Positions 23,925 through 35,034 of a stretch of DNA of 64,000 nt are shown here, piece after piece. This DNA comes from Pyxicephalus adspersus. Its lineage: Eukaryota; Chordata; Amphibia; Anura; Pyxicephalidae. The DNA lies in the NCBI RefSeq assembly GCF_032062135.1, contig NC_092859.1:153346150-153410149 (forward strand), written 5' to 3'. The position numbers were made by a program, and so were the translations under genes. The number at the start of each line of letters is the position of its first letter. The first letter of the stretch is position 1. A model generated the notes under the pieces. It made no database searches, was not told where the DNA came from, and was given only the letters and a program-made list of their open reading frames with translations.

Positions 23925-24330
23925 CGCTGCATTCCCATTTGCGGGTGGTTTTTAGGGGAAGTACCACCCATAACAACCACTAGCCAATGGGAATGCTGCC
24001 TGTTATTCACATTAAGTAACCTAGCTTCCACTAGTTACTCCTAAACAGGAGGGGCAATATTCCCACTGACTGATGTTTGTAACGGGAGTTAACTTCCATA
24101 ACAACCACTAGCCAATGGGAATGCTGGTCCATAAGTCCAACAACATCCATAAGTCCAACAACTTCCACTGGTTACTCCAATACTTGACAGCAGCATTCCT
24201 ATTGGCTGGTGGTTGTTGGGGGAGGTACCATCCCTAGCCAACCAATGGGAATGCTGCCTGATATTTACATAAGTAACCGTTCCACTGGTCAATCCCATAC
24301 AGGGTTTTCAATGGTTGGTGGTTTTTAGGG
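23925..24330. repeat. cluster of direct and inverted copies of a CCAAT-containing word
   Basis: The block ACAACCACTAGCCAATGGGA occurs at about 23974 and 24102, with a shorter AGCCAACCAATGGGAATGCT form near 24236. Its inverse CAGCATTCCTATTGGCTGG lies near 24191, followed by TGGTTGTTGGGGGAGGTACC. Intervening segments TCCACTGGTTACTCC and TCCACTAGTTACTCC also repeat. The whole can fold into several alternative hairpins. A related inverted pair lies at 63183-63230. Confidence 0.75.
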
Positions 24331-24589
24331 GCAAGTTGGTGAAATCATGGAAAAATCGGCAATAGTTTGGGTCTGAGCGACTTTCACAAACGCCAATTTG
24401 TGATGGCTAGATGACAGGGTCAGGGCCTCTCAAAAGCAATGGAGTGTTGTTCGAATTCAGTGGTTAGCCAGAAGGCAATTAGTGGAAGTACAATGGGTAC
24501 CCAAGGCTTATTGATGTGATTGGGGGAAATGTGACAGACTAACCTACCTGGTTCAATCACACAGTAGATCTGTTGTAACACTAATTGTT

Positions 24590-25085
24590 GAAAAAACTTA
24601 AAGATGAAGTAAACCCAAAACATCAAAATCCCACTTCAATCCTGCAGATCACTCTATCCATTGGGAGGTTTCTTCCATTGGGTCCCACCTCGTTCTGGTA
24701 CCTGTCTTCGGCCCGGAGGGAACGCCAGGTGCCGGCATCTTCTCCTCTCTTTTCCTGGGTTCTTCTTCCTACGTCACCCGATCCCGCGCCTGCGGAGTTA
24801 GAGATTGGGTGACATAGATTAGGTAAAAAGTTGCCGATCTCAGTGAGCATTGGCAATTTTTTCCCAAATGATGAAAAGGCTCCTTTTGCGCATGCCCAAG
24901 ATGCTTGGGCATGTGCAGAAAGAGCAGCCAAGAGTCCCCCGGGATGCGTGACATAGGTATCCTGGGAGGCTCTGTGCTCCCATTCATTCTTAAGGGGACG
25001 GGCCTTCATTTTTTTTTCTTTTTTTTTTAAAGGGTGTTGCACTTAAAAAAACACTAACAAACAAAATTTTTACTTTAGATAAAGT
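24590..25085. mobile_element. family B MITE, longest copy
   Basis: The left end AACTTAAAGATGAAGTAAACC is echoed inversely at the right end by TTTACTTTAGATAAAGT. The right half shares the GAGCAGCCAAGAG to TTTTTACTTTA block order with 11770-11930. No transposase frame. Confidence 0.68.
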
Positions 25086-25087
25086 GA

Positions 25088-25400
25088 GAGGAAAGGTTGG
25101 GGGACACCCAGTGTACTGCAGCTTGCTGTGTAGCTCTGCAGAGCTCAATCATGGAAAGCACCTACAATAGGCTGGTGAGCAACAGAACTGGACCATGGAG
25201 CAATGGAAGAAGGTGGCCAGGTCTGATGAATCACATTTTTAGGCCATGTAGATGGCTAGCTGCGTGTACACCACTGGCAAAAAAGAATGGCAGCAGGGTG
25301 CATTATGGGAAGAAGCCAGGCTTGCGGAGGCAAAAACCTTTTTGGAGGTCTTGTTCATGAGGTTCTAAAATCACGAGCTGCTTTGACCATACAAGAGGGA
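25088..25400 (+). pseudogene. Tc1-like transposase fragment (first catalytic Asp region)
   Basis: In the frame containing 25186-25239 the translation reads NWTMEQWKKVARSDESHF, the stretch around the first catalytic Asp of Tc1-like transposases (Asp codon 25225-25227). Just upstream in the same frame is a block resembling the family's RKRLQWA, with a stop in place of the Trp codon, and stops follow after SHF. It is therefore a broken internal fragment. Neither terminal inverted repeat is seen next to it. Confidence 0.75.
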
Positions 25401-25515
25401 CCTTAGGTTAGCATTGGACCCGCCCTACATACCAGGTAGGTGGGTTTAAAGTGGGTTTTTAAAGAAGACCTGTCACTGAGATGTAAGCTGCCATTGCTAA
25501 ACTGGTCCTGTAACA

Positions 25516-26822
25516 CAGTGGTCCCCAACCTTTTGGACGCCAACGGAAATGTACGAACTCTGGACCGCGCATGTGGGGGAAGCCCTGTGTCACTCAAAGG
25601 GGAAGCAACTTCCCCCACAGTAACGCCATGATGCCAGAACCCACCCACTCTGCCATTGCAGGTTCAGACAACCTGCCCATCCCCCTGAGCCTGCGATGCA
25701 TGCAGGAGACATGGTCCGTGGTTCTGGCTGGTGTGTCCCCCCAAGCGGAGTCCTTCTCCTGAGCATGCTGGGGGGGTGCACCGGCCAGAGCCTCGGACTA
25801 TCAAATATTTTTTTGCAGACCACAGGCTGGGGACCTGGTTGGCGGACCACAACTTACCTGATTGGCGTTCTGATCCTCAACTTATAACACCTTCTGATCA
25901 CTGACCTAGAATAAGGACGCAGCTCAGGTGTTCGGTAGTGGTGATCACATATTTTCTAATCTAAATCCAATCCAATTCGGATTACAGCTGTTCTGACTTT
26001 GTATTGGAACTGAAACTTTATGTATGATCCCAATAAATTAGCATGGGGCCCCTAAACTCCACACAGCTTAGGGGCCAAAGTACAATTCAGATCCTAATCT
26101 GATTCTGAGTTCTGATCCTTTCATCGGCAGGTATATTAGGGCTCAGCCAATTAGGACAATTATAAGTGACATCGGATTGGCTGAGCTGTACTGACAGCTA
26201 CAGTTTTTCCAATTTAAATACAAACTACAACTTTCCAAATGGCTTTCATGACTGATCTGACACATTTGATCCAATTTATGATTTATATGTTCTGCTATTG
26301 TTAATGTTCAGCTCATTGTAGCAAACTGGTATCTGCTTGTTTCTTTCCTGTGTGTGACTGGCACTACAGAAACCAAAAAATCAAGAAATGATAGTTATCA
26401 AAGTCATACTATTTGATGCCATTAAATATAACAGTTAAAGAAAATACACAGGTAAGGTCATACTTATCTGAAAGAGCATCTGAGAAATAAGCAAATAAAA
26501 TAAAACAATCGGATGAGAATCGGTATTCGCGGAGCGGGGTGACTGTTGTAATGGTGGAAACAATACTGAAGCGTACGGCTCGGCAGCGGCTGCCTCATAC
26601 AACTTAATACTACACTGATGTCACGCTGCACCTCCCCTGTTTTTCCGTCTACAGTACAATTTAGTGCAATATATAGGCGAAAATATTTATTCAGAATATA
26701 GGAATTTATTAGAATATTATTTTTGTGTTTTTATTAAAAAAACATAAAAATTGCATATAATGTTTAAATTTTTCTGTGGACCACCAACATTTTCCCACGG
26801 ACCACCGGCTGGCAAACCGCTG
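25516..26822. mobile_element. hAT-type non-autonomous element, family C (about 1.3 kb)
   Basis: The left end is CAGTGGTCCCCAACC (25516); the right end inverted is CAGCGGTTTGCCAGCC (26822). Near both ends are GGACC/GGACCACC words in mirrored order. The flanking octamers CTGTAACA and CTATAGAA agree at only 5 of 8 positions, so the target duplication is weak evidence. No transposase was recognised inside. An internal segment is shared, inverted, with 12290-12450. Confidence 0.62.
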
Positions 26823-27404
26823 CTATAGAATAAGATCAGCAAAGTCAGCTGCCATCAGTATCAGGTTCTCTTTAATCATTAAACATCAGCAGAATCAGTT
26901 CTTGGTTGTATTTATATCATAATGACAGGGACTGATGGCTGTGCCTTGTAGTCCCATGCAGAACACACAGCGATCTCCAGCAATATTACACACATACTGT
27001 ATTCAATATTTATTTCTAACTTGCATCTCTCTCACCCCACTCAGCCATACCACAACATTTTCACAGCTTCATTATAATAAAGTGACAGCCAGCCAGGAAT
27101 GCCATGGCATAAACCCTGCAGAGTCCCAGGATCATCAGATCTCTCTAGGTCTCATTGTGTGATGGAGGGGCAGCAGGTGCAGCTGACAGCCGGCGGTTAT
27201 AATTGGCACCAAATTCTGCCCCCTCTATTCTCTACATTACCCTTCCAGCCTCCATGCAGACACTATGCCAGCCTAGCCCCCTGTTCAGGGCTCCTCCACC
27301 AGTATCCATTCACCCACAAGGCGATTTGCGGGGTCACCTCCCTCCCTCCCCTGAGGATCCTGGCTGCACCCGACAATTCAGCGCAGCTCTCCGCAGCCTC
27401 CAGG
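26823..27404. other. upstream flank of TACR1, no discrete feature
   Basis: Unique-looking sequence that becomes more GC- and CpG-rich towards 27400. It may hold regulatory elements of the downstream gene, but none can be named with confidence. Confidence 0.4.
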
Positions 27405-27495
27405 ATCGGCGGCCCCGCCCACTGTCAGATCAGACTCCGCCCCTCCTGCTGACTTTAAATCCCTTGCAAGCGTGTGATAGTATAACTCTGGGAAC
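27405..27495 (+). promoter_or_regulatory. probable TACR1 core promoter
   Basis: Two GC-box-like words (GGCCCCGCCC, 27411-27420; CTCCGCCCCTCC, 27435-27446) are followed by a TATA-like TTTAAAT (27454-27460). That spacing would place transcription start around 27480-27490 and give a 5' leader of about 285 nt. The order and distance to the ATG are reasonable for a vertebrate gene, but this is inference from motifs; the true start could lie further upstream. Confidence 0.4.
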
Positions 27496-27546
27496 ATGAA
27501 TCACACGGCAGGCACTCGCTGGAGCTGGGACAACATCATCAGCTGA
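27496..27546 (+). CDS. upstream ORF 1 in TACR1 leader (16 codons)
   Basis: An ATG at 27496 opens a 16-codon frame ending at TGA 27544-27546, about 230 nt before the receptor ATG. It exists only if transcription starts upstream of 27496. Its likely role, if any, is to lower or regulate translation of the main frame. Confidence 0.35.
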   Translation: MNHTAGTRWSWDNIIS

Positions 27547-27659
27547 ACGGCTCTGCAGCACCGACAGCACCGACAGCACTTTATCCCAGGCAGGACCTGC
27601 ACTGTGCACCCCCACCGGGACTCCCTTCTACCCCCCTGCCTGTGTGCACATTCCTCTGG

Positions 27660-27704
27660 ATGTCTTTACCCATGGGTCCTATGCAGTGCCATGACTTCTC
27701 CTAG
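27660..27704 (+). CDS. upstream ORF 2 in TACR1 leader (14 codons)
   Basis: It has three in-frame ATGs (27660, 27672 and 27681), the second with G at +4, and ends at TAG 27702-27704. A third, overlapping uORF starts at 27691 and stops at 27708 in another frame. All terminate before the main ATG at 27773, so re-initiation would be possible. Confidence 0.4.
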   Translation: MSLPMGPMQCHDFS

Positions 27705-27772
27705 CTGATTGCACCTCTCTCTTTGGGGTTTTCGTTATTTTGTCACACCAGCCTGTTGATAGATCTCCAATC

Positions 27773-28161
27773 ATGAATAATATCACAATGCAGAACGATT
27801 CAGCCTTCAATGACACCATGGGGAATGGGACCGAAATCAACCCATTTATACAGCCTCCTTGGCAGATCGCCCTCTGGGCTGTAGCCTATTCCATTATTGT
27901 CATTGTGTCTGTAGTGGGAAATATCATTGTCATGTGGATCATACTGGCCCACAAGAGAATGAGGACTGTCACCAACTATTTCCTGGTCAACTTGGCATTT
28001 GCTGAAGCTTCTATGTCAGCCTTCAATACAGTCATCAACTTCACCTATGCCCTCCACAACCATTGGTACTATGGACTCATCTACTGCAAGTTCCACAACT
28101 TCTTCCCCATATCTGCGGTGTTCACCAGCATTTACTCCATGACCGCCATCGCCCTGGACAG
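27773..28161 (+). CDS. TACR1: tachykinin receptor 1 (NK1 / substance P receptor), first coding exon
   Basis: This exon encodes residues 1-129 and two bases of codon 130 of a class A G-protein-coupled receptor for tachykinins, a plasma-membrane receptor that in this family couples mainly to Gq and calcium signalling. The extracellular N-terminus has four N-glycosylation sequons (Asn3, 8, 13, 18). Transmembrane helix 1 spans about 30-57 with Asn50. The intracellular loop is [12 protein letters not shown]; helix 2 (about 67-90) has Glu78 in FAEASM, where NK3 receptors have Asp. [16 protein letters not shown] carries Cys105, partner of the conserved disulfide. Helix 3 ends at ALDR, just before the DRY motif. 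As I recall the human protein, residue numbering matches it without gaps at Asn85, Asn89, His108 and Arg130, which favours NK1 over NK2 or NK3. The frame is also open upstream to a TTG at 27740; the ATG at 27773 is preferred because it gives the family length. The exon ends CAG|GTGAGA in phase 2. Confidence 0.93.
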
Positions 28162-29650
28162 GTGAGAGGCACCAATTATATATGTTACTGTATAGATCCA
28201 TAGGACTAAGTCCATATACTCTATGACCGCGTGCATGTGATCTATGACAGCCATTTCCATAGACGGGTAAGAGGCACCAATTATATATGTTAATGTATAG
28301 ATCCATAGGACTAAGTCCATATACTATATGACCGCCATCGCCCTGGACAGGTGAGAGGCACCAATTATATATGTTAGTGTATAGATCTATAGGACAAGGT
28401 GCATGTGATCCATGACAGCCATTTCCATAGACAGGTGAGAGGCACCAGTTATATATGTTACTGTATAGATCTATAGGACTAGGACTATGTACATGTGGTC
28501 CATGACCACCATCGCCCTGGACAGGTGAGAGGCACCAATTGTATATATTACTGTATAGATCCATAAGACTAGGTACATGTGATCCATGACAGCCATTTCC
28601 ATAGACAGGTGAGAAGCGCAAATATATATAAACTGTATAGATTTTTAGGACTAGGGCTACGTGTATGTGGTCCAAGACCGCCATCGCCCTGGACAGGTGA
28701 GAGGCACCAATTATAGATGTTACTGTATATATCCAAAACACTAAGTCCATATACTATATGACCACCATCGCCCTGGACAGGGACTAGGACTATGTACATG
28801 TGGTCCATTACAGCCATTTCTATGGACAGGTGAGAAGCACCCATTAAATAAATTACTTTATACATCTATAGAACTGGAGCTACGTGCCTATAGTCTATGA
28901 CAGCCGTTGTCCCGAATAGGTAAGATGACTCTACTAAATATTTATTACTGTATAGACCTATAGGACTAGAACTATGTGCATGTGGTCCATGATAGCTATC
29001 GCCCTAGACAGGTGAGAGGCACCAATTATGTATAAAATGGTACAGACCTATAGGGCTAGGACAATGTGCATCTGGTCGATGACAGCCATTGCTAGAGAGG
29101 ACCTTATTACATATTGTACTGTACAAATCTAAAGGAGTGGGACGATGTACCTATAGTCCATGACAGCCATTGTCCTGGACAGGCTATAGAACCTTTTTGT
29201 ATAATTCTATAGGACTACCCCTGCAATAATTATATATATATTACTGTATAGACCTTTAGGACCAGGACTAAGAGTATACAGTCCATAACATTTGACACGT
29301 GAGAGACACCATTTAATATATATATATATATATATATATACTGTATGTAGGTTTACCTCTAGAACTAAATGCCTACAGCCCATGGCAGCCAACCTGGACA
29401 CGTGGGAGGCAACAATTCTATGTATTCTTATATAGACATATAGGACTACACCTGCACTAATTATATACTAATATATATTACAGTATTGACCTATAGAACT
29501 AGAACTAAGTGCCTGCAGTCCATAACAGTCATTACCCTAAACAGGCGCCAATTATATAAATATGTATATATATTAGTGTTTAGACATATAGAAGTAATAC
29601 TAAGTGCCTATAGTCCTTGACAGCTATTACCATGCCAAGTGGGATAACTT

Positions 29651-29685
<35 letters not shown>

Positions 29686-29790
29686 GACTAAGACTGCACT
29701 ATTTATATTTATTAGTGTATAGACATATAGGGCTAAGAACATAAACTTCATCCATTGCTCTGGAGAGGTTACTGTATGCACCTGAAGGAC
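28139..29790 (+). repeat. tandem array derived from the TACR1 exon 1 / intron 1 junction
   Basis: About 17 degenerate units follow the true junction. Donor-like GT (or decayed equivalent) positions are 28162 (true), 28267, 28351, 28435, 28525, 28609, 28697, 28781 (lost), 28830, 28920, 29012, 29100 (lost), 29183 (GC), 29299, 29402, 29545 (GC), about 29638 and 29767. Spacing is mostly 84-92 bp proximally and looser distally, where (TA)n expansions occur (29319-29341, 29653-29682). Each unit also carries a TATAGATC(C/T)ATAGGACTA(A/G) block. The unit at 28328-28376 is identical to the exon end and start of intron over roughly 48 bases. Identity decays with distance from the exon, suggesting growth from the junction outwards. 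Confidence 0.93.
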
Positions 29791-32700
29791 TCTGTGTGTA
29801 TATATATAATTTACCTCTATACAACCATGTAAATGTGTACAACAGTGACTCCATGTTTATCTGTCTTCACATATATCATTATGACCCACTATATCTAGGG
29901 AGCTTTTTTATAAAATGCTCTTACCAAAAGGTTTACCCAACATTTACACAGTTGTAACTCTGGATTCAATTAGAAAATGTGCAAATCAACTTTTACTACT
30001 TGATCTCCATTTTAGAAATGTGTAAGATTTGAGTAAAAGTTGGGTAAAACATTTATGAAAAGACCCCTATATAAAATATATATGTGTGTGACAATGACTC
30101 TATATGTTTACCTGATTTTTATGACCTTATATATGCATATCCATATATCATATCCGACTATGAATTTATACACACACCACATAAAATAATAAATCATCGA
30201 TCTGATTTACTAAATGATTTTACCACAATTTCTTTAGTGCACCAGGGAAATTGAATCAATCTAATTGATGAGCATCTGCTGAGTAATAGTTTTGTCCTTG
30301 TCAATTATATAAACAGCAAAGGAAATAAATGTATCCTCAGTCGCTCACCTCTAATAAGGTGTCATATGGCTGTGAGATAAAACAGCAATTTAAGGGCTTG
30401 TTCACACGGACGGTGATGTGGATAACACTTATCAAGTTTTCTATTTCAACCATTTGGCACCTTGTAGCTCCTAAACGTTGGTTTTAACCAAGTAGTTGTC
30501 TGAAAACTTATTAGGTTCTATACAAAACATGTCATTTGTTGCCAATTCTGCTGCATAACCACTTTCACATGCTTAAAAGGTGTTTGAAAACATTGCAATA
30601 CAATGGTATGAAAGCACTTGGCAAGAGTGCCAACCATAAGACGCTGTCCAATGCATCTCAGGATCGGGAATGCTACAGCAACACTTTGAGTCTGTTTAAC
30701 TTATAGGTATCTAACATATAACTCAATAAATGATGAGATTATTCCATTCAATTATTCAATCACATGAAAATCCAATCCCTGTTCACTTTGAATACCCAAT
30801 CATATGCAGATAAAATAGTAAACCAGAATTGGATAATTGAAGCCAATAGTTGCATAATGTGTAAATCAGTGTCTATGACTAATATTTTATATTCACATAT
30901 GTCTATGTTAGGTGAATTAGTATGGTGTGCCTAAATATTTCCAGTGGTTTCTTGATTGTCTCTCAGTGCTGTATGTAAATAGACAAATACCCATGCATAT
31001 CCTCATCCTTCTCTTTATAAGCTGTGTTGCCCTGTATATCCATCATGCCTTTGCAGCTATCTTATGACATTGTTGCATTTTATTGTAATGCTTGCATAGG
31101 GTGCATTGGAAGTTGCTATAGAAAGCAGCTCATTTTAAGGAAGGAGAAGCACAGGGAGCTGATTATGCCAGGCTGCCAGTAGCAAGGTGCAGCAGTGTGT
31201 GCGGAGGATTCATGAAGCCAACAGAAGTGATAGCACACTGGGGCATCAAGCTGGGTCAGACATATGCCATGTACAGTGACAGATGTAGAGGGGTCTGAGG
31301 GTTTATATCAGGGGACTGGCTTTCTGTACTCCATGTTTCTTGTATGCATGGTCAAAATGATGCCAGCATGACATGAGAAAGATACACGTCTTTGTTTTCT
31401 GCAATTAAAGTCTAATACGAAATAATCCTGACAAATAAAGAATAAGACACAAAAACACACTGTGCGTCATTACTACAGACACCCCACAGGATAATAATAC
31501 CTGGAATGGTCCCAGCGGTGCCATTGAATCATTTGTTTGCTTGCCTTGGATCCTAACTTATTTTTTACTGACAAGTGGCTTTAAACAAGGCAAGAAAATG
31601 CTTCACACTTGCTGTTAATAGAAATAAGTGAATGATACCATTGCTGTGCTTTCCTTCTGTAAATGCTGATTGCTTGGTGGATTGTTCCTGTGGATTTGAA
31701 TCCATATGCCTGACCTGGAACAAGTGTGCAGATGAGTTCTGACTTCACTTAATGCATACATGCTCTGAGTCAGTGGTTTAGAAAGCAATGAAAATAGAAT
31801 TTTCAAAGAAGGGCAGCAATTGTGGCCCCGTCTTTCAATCAGTAAAGGCTTCCATCACAACTGATAATGCTCCGATGTCAAAGTGGCCGGTTTGGACACA
31901 CAGGCAGAATATGTGCCATGGAAATGATTGTAAGTTGTTGGCATGATGATTATGTTGCCTTGATATCCATGCATTATTAGATCTAGAGTTTAATATGTCA
32001 TTGTCGATAAGTCTATAGCCAGTTTTAGAACACAGAAGAATCATTCATCAGTTAGATTCCCCAGAATCATATTGTATGTATATTGTATTGTAATGTCAAT
32101 GAATGCAATGCCTTGTGTAAGTGTGCAGGTACTTAAGTAAATGTGATTACCAGCTGGCAGCAAGATTTGTTTGTTGATAGCTAATCCTTGTTTTATAGTG
32201 AAAGCCAGATCCTGGAAATATAGCAAGGCAGCCCATATTGCAAAGATAATGTGTAAAATACAGTGATCAATGGAATATCACCTTTATTTAACTCCAATAA
32301 TCAAAATTATTAGTGACCAATCTTTAAGAGTGATGGCATTCTGCCCTTTGCCTTAAATAAGATTGTGTTTTCTTTCCTGTACGCACAAGTGACTACACTG
32401 TGTAGAGAAAGCTTGTTGTGTGAAGATCTATTATATATAATATAGTCAGATTCTATTCTGCGAGATACATTAAAAAAGACTGGAAGAGAATCTCTCAGGA
32501 TGGACAAATGGAAGTTGCCATTGTTGACTTGTTTTTGATGGTGACAGTCCCAGGGCTTACCCTCCCCAGCCTAATTAGCCACTGATCCATAAAGCGCATG
32601 TGATTATCAGGTACTTCAACCCCTAATATAAACATTTTTCTTCCTTTTAAGTAACTCATGAAGTACCAAAGCCAGCATTAGGATGACACCTATAGATCAC

Positions 32701-34726
32701 GTGCTTTGAAACTCAAGTCAGCACTTGTACAATTCAGACACATGTCCCATTGGACCATCAGCAGGATGGTGTACATGAGTCTTTGTGTATGAGAGTATAG
32801 TGTAGACCTATAATAAATTAAATTATTTTCATCTATATCCTAACAAAGCATATTTAAAGTTTTGTGCTCTTCAGTATTGAGGATATTGGATACTGGCCAT
32901 AGGTCACTAATGTGTGGTTGGCACTGGCACCTACATGCAGCACCATAAGATACAAAATTCTATCAAATGTTCATTGCCCTGCCTGAGCGTTCGCGTAATC
33001 ACCTGTGTGTGTATTTAATTAATTTGTGAGCCTCTCAGCAGACCTGTGGGAGGGATTGTTGTCTGGGTACAATAACGAATCTTGACTGCCAGTGCAACCA
33101 ACACTCTTTATTTCACAAAGCAAATAGCAATGTGCTAAGAGCTTTAACCCGTAGACAGCCAGCCAACAAACCGGAACTGGCTGATCTTCAGTTGGTCACC
33201 GTGGACTTTAGAACGTTGCACATCATCGATTTTATTGCTATTGCTTCATTTGGTAAGCCTTATGGTATCAAATGCTGAGAGATTATGCCAATTTACTCAA
33301 AGGCAAGTTCATCCTAAACCAACATAAATATCAATTTGGGTTTAAGAGATTCTAGGAGAGCAGAAATGGCCTTTTCACTTGACTGGGCAAAGGAAAATGG
33401 GTTGGCTGAGGTTGAGTTTAAATTGTTCAGAGGTATTTGATGTAAACAGAAGAAGGGCTTTGCTGGTACACTCCAGACTAAACCTCAAAATTTTAAAAAC
33501 AGCTTCAGAGTCAATATTTTATTCTAGGCATTGATGTTGGATATCCAAGTAACCAATCTCTTGGTTTGGTTATCATCTGAGAACCCTTTCTTCGTAACTA
33601 TTGTAATTCAGGAGAGATGTTCTCAAACACAATAAATTCTAGCCTTTTTTTACATACCATCTGGAGACATCTATAACTAATGCCACCAACCACATTCTAA
33701 CATGCTTTACAAATTTGCATCCAATAGCTGATACCTAGAAACTTATATATAGCAAATATATAGCAAATGGCTCTGAAAGCCCCTCTCCTCTAAAAGAATG
33801 AGGAGCCTCTGAACTCTGCTGGCTGTGGAATATAAAGAACTCACATTAAGGCAAAACCGGTGAATTTTCTAGCTTTAGCAGAATTGCATTATTCCCTGGA
33901 TAGCCTTACTAATTCACAAATCACTTTCATTTCATTGCCTTCTTAGTAAATCCCCATCACTTTTTACTTGTGGAAGCATAAAGGTTCCTACAGATATAAG
34001 TCTACTGTTGCTTTATTAAGCTTATTTTGTCAAGATTGAATGATTATGCCTCATGCTTATGGATGCCATAAGTCTTCACTAGGTACCGGCAAATGACTGA
34101 TCTCAAGGGAAATAAAGAACAGCCGTGTTAGATATTCCAGCTGATTGCTGTTTTTTCCTTAGTCAGTTCCCCTGCTGCCTACGTTGACATGACATCTATT
34201 CTTAAGGAATCTGAAAATGGTGGTAAATGGAAAGATCCTCCAGAAGTCCACATATGTTTAACTATTGTTCGATGTCCCTGGGACCAACCTTTACGTTAAT
34301 TTATTCATTTACATTGGTTAGTTAAGGGTAGTCCACTGTTTATAGTGATAGTTTAAAGAGAATCAGAAGATGTATTGGCATCATTCTTGATGTTAGATGT
34401 GAGTGTTTTGAGAACTTTGTGGGAACCTTGTGCAGAACTTTGTTAGGTAACTATGGCAGAAGGTAGCTCTGGTTTGTGGAACTTCCATCATCTAACAGCT
34501 GATTCTGTATACTTATGAAATGGGTTGGAGATTTAAAAGAAAACTATTTACTGTAACACCTGTGCAGAAACTAGTCATGGCTGCAAAGAACCATAGCTGA
34601 TTGGGAGTGGATGATATTGTTTGTATCCAACCCATGTACTTTGGGTTTCTCTTGTATGTTACAGTGGACATCAACTAGTCCTGGTCTCTAAGAACATACT
34701 TTCTATGTGTGAGCGAATTCCTTACA
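29791..34726. other. intron 1, long stretch without recognised repeats
   Basis: About 4.9 kb with no coding motif, tandem repeat or recognisable transposon. Compared with the rest of the window it is unusually free of assignable repeats, and could contain conserved regulatory sequence. Confidence 0.45.
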
Positions 34727-35034
34727 TACTGGCAAACTGTGTCCCGTGGGCCAAATCTGGCCCGTAACGTTCTTTCCTTTGGCCCCAAAGGAACCTAAAT
34801 ATGAATTGCAGCTGGCCCTCTGCTGCATTGAAAAAGCGCTGCTTTTACAATTCCCGGCATCTCGCGTCTATAGACCAGCAGCCTCTCTGCCTATGTGTGG
34901 CCCCACATTGGACTGTTTTGTGGATGCAGGGAATTGTAGTAGTGGTGCTATTTAAGTTCCAAGTTTGGCCCGTGGCTTTGTCTAAGTTTTTAATTTTGCC
35001 CCACTGTATATTTCAGTTTGACACCCCTGGCCTA
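34727..35034 (-). mobile_element. hAT-type MITE, family E
   Basis: The right end reverse-complemented begins CCAGGGGTGTCAAACTGAAA and the left end contains GGCAAACTGTGTCCCGTGGGCC. CAGGGGTGTCAAAC termini with GGCCC-rich subterminal blocks are typical of a common vertebrate hAT-like MITE family. The left terminus is eroded. No target duplication was confirmed. Confidence 0.6.

Noticed and set aside
27740..27772. Upstream extension of the TACR1 frame to a TTG codon
   Set aside because: It would need a non-ATG start. The ATG at 27773 gives residue numbering that matches the family (Glu78, Cys105, Arg130).
28016..28750. 244-codon minus-strand reading frame as a protein gene
   Set aside because: It is the antisense of the splice-junction array, is made of a repeated 28-codon block, and overlaps a well-supported exon on the other strand.
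28139..29790. CRISPR-like array
   Set aside because: This is vertebrate DNA, units are contiguous and degenerate with no unique spacers, and their origin from the neighbouring exon is evident.
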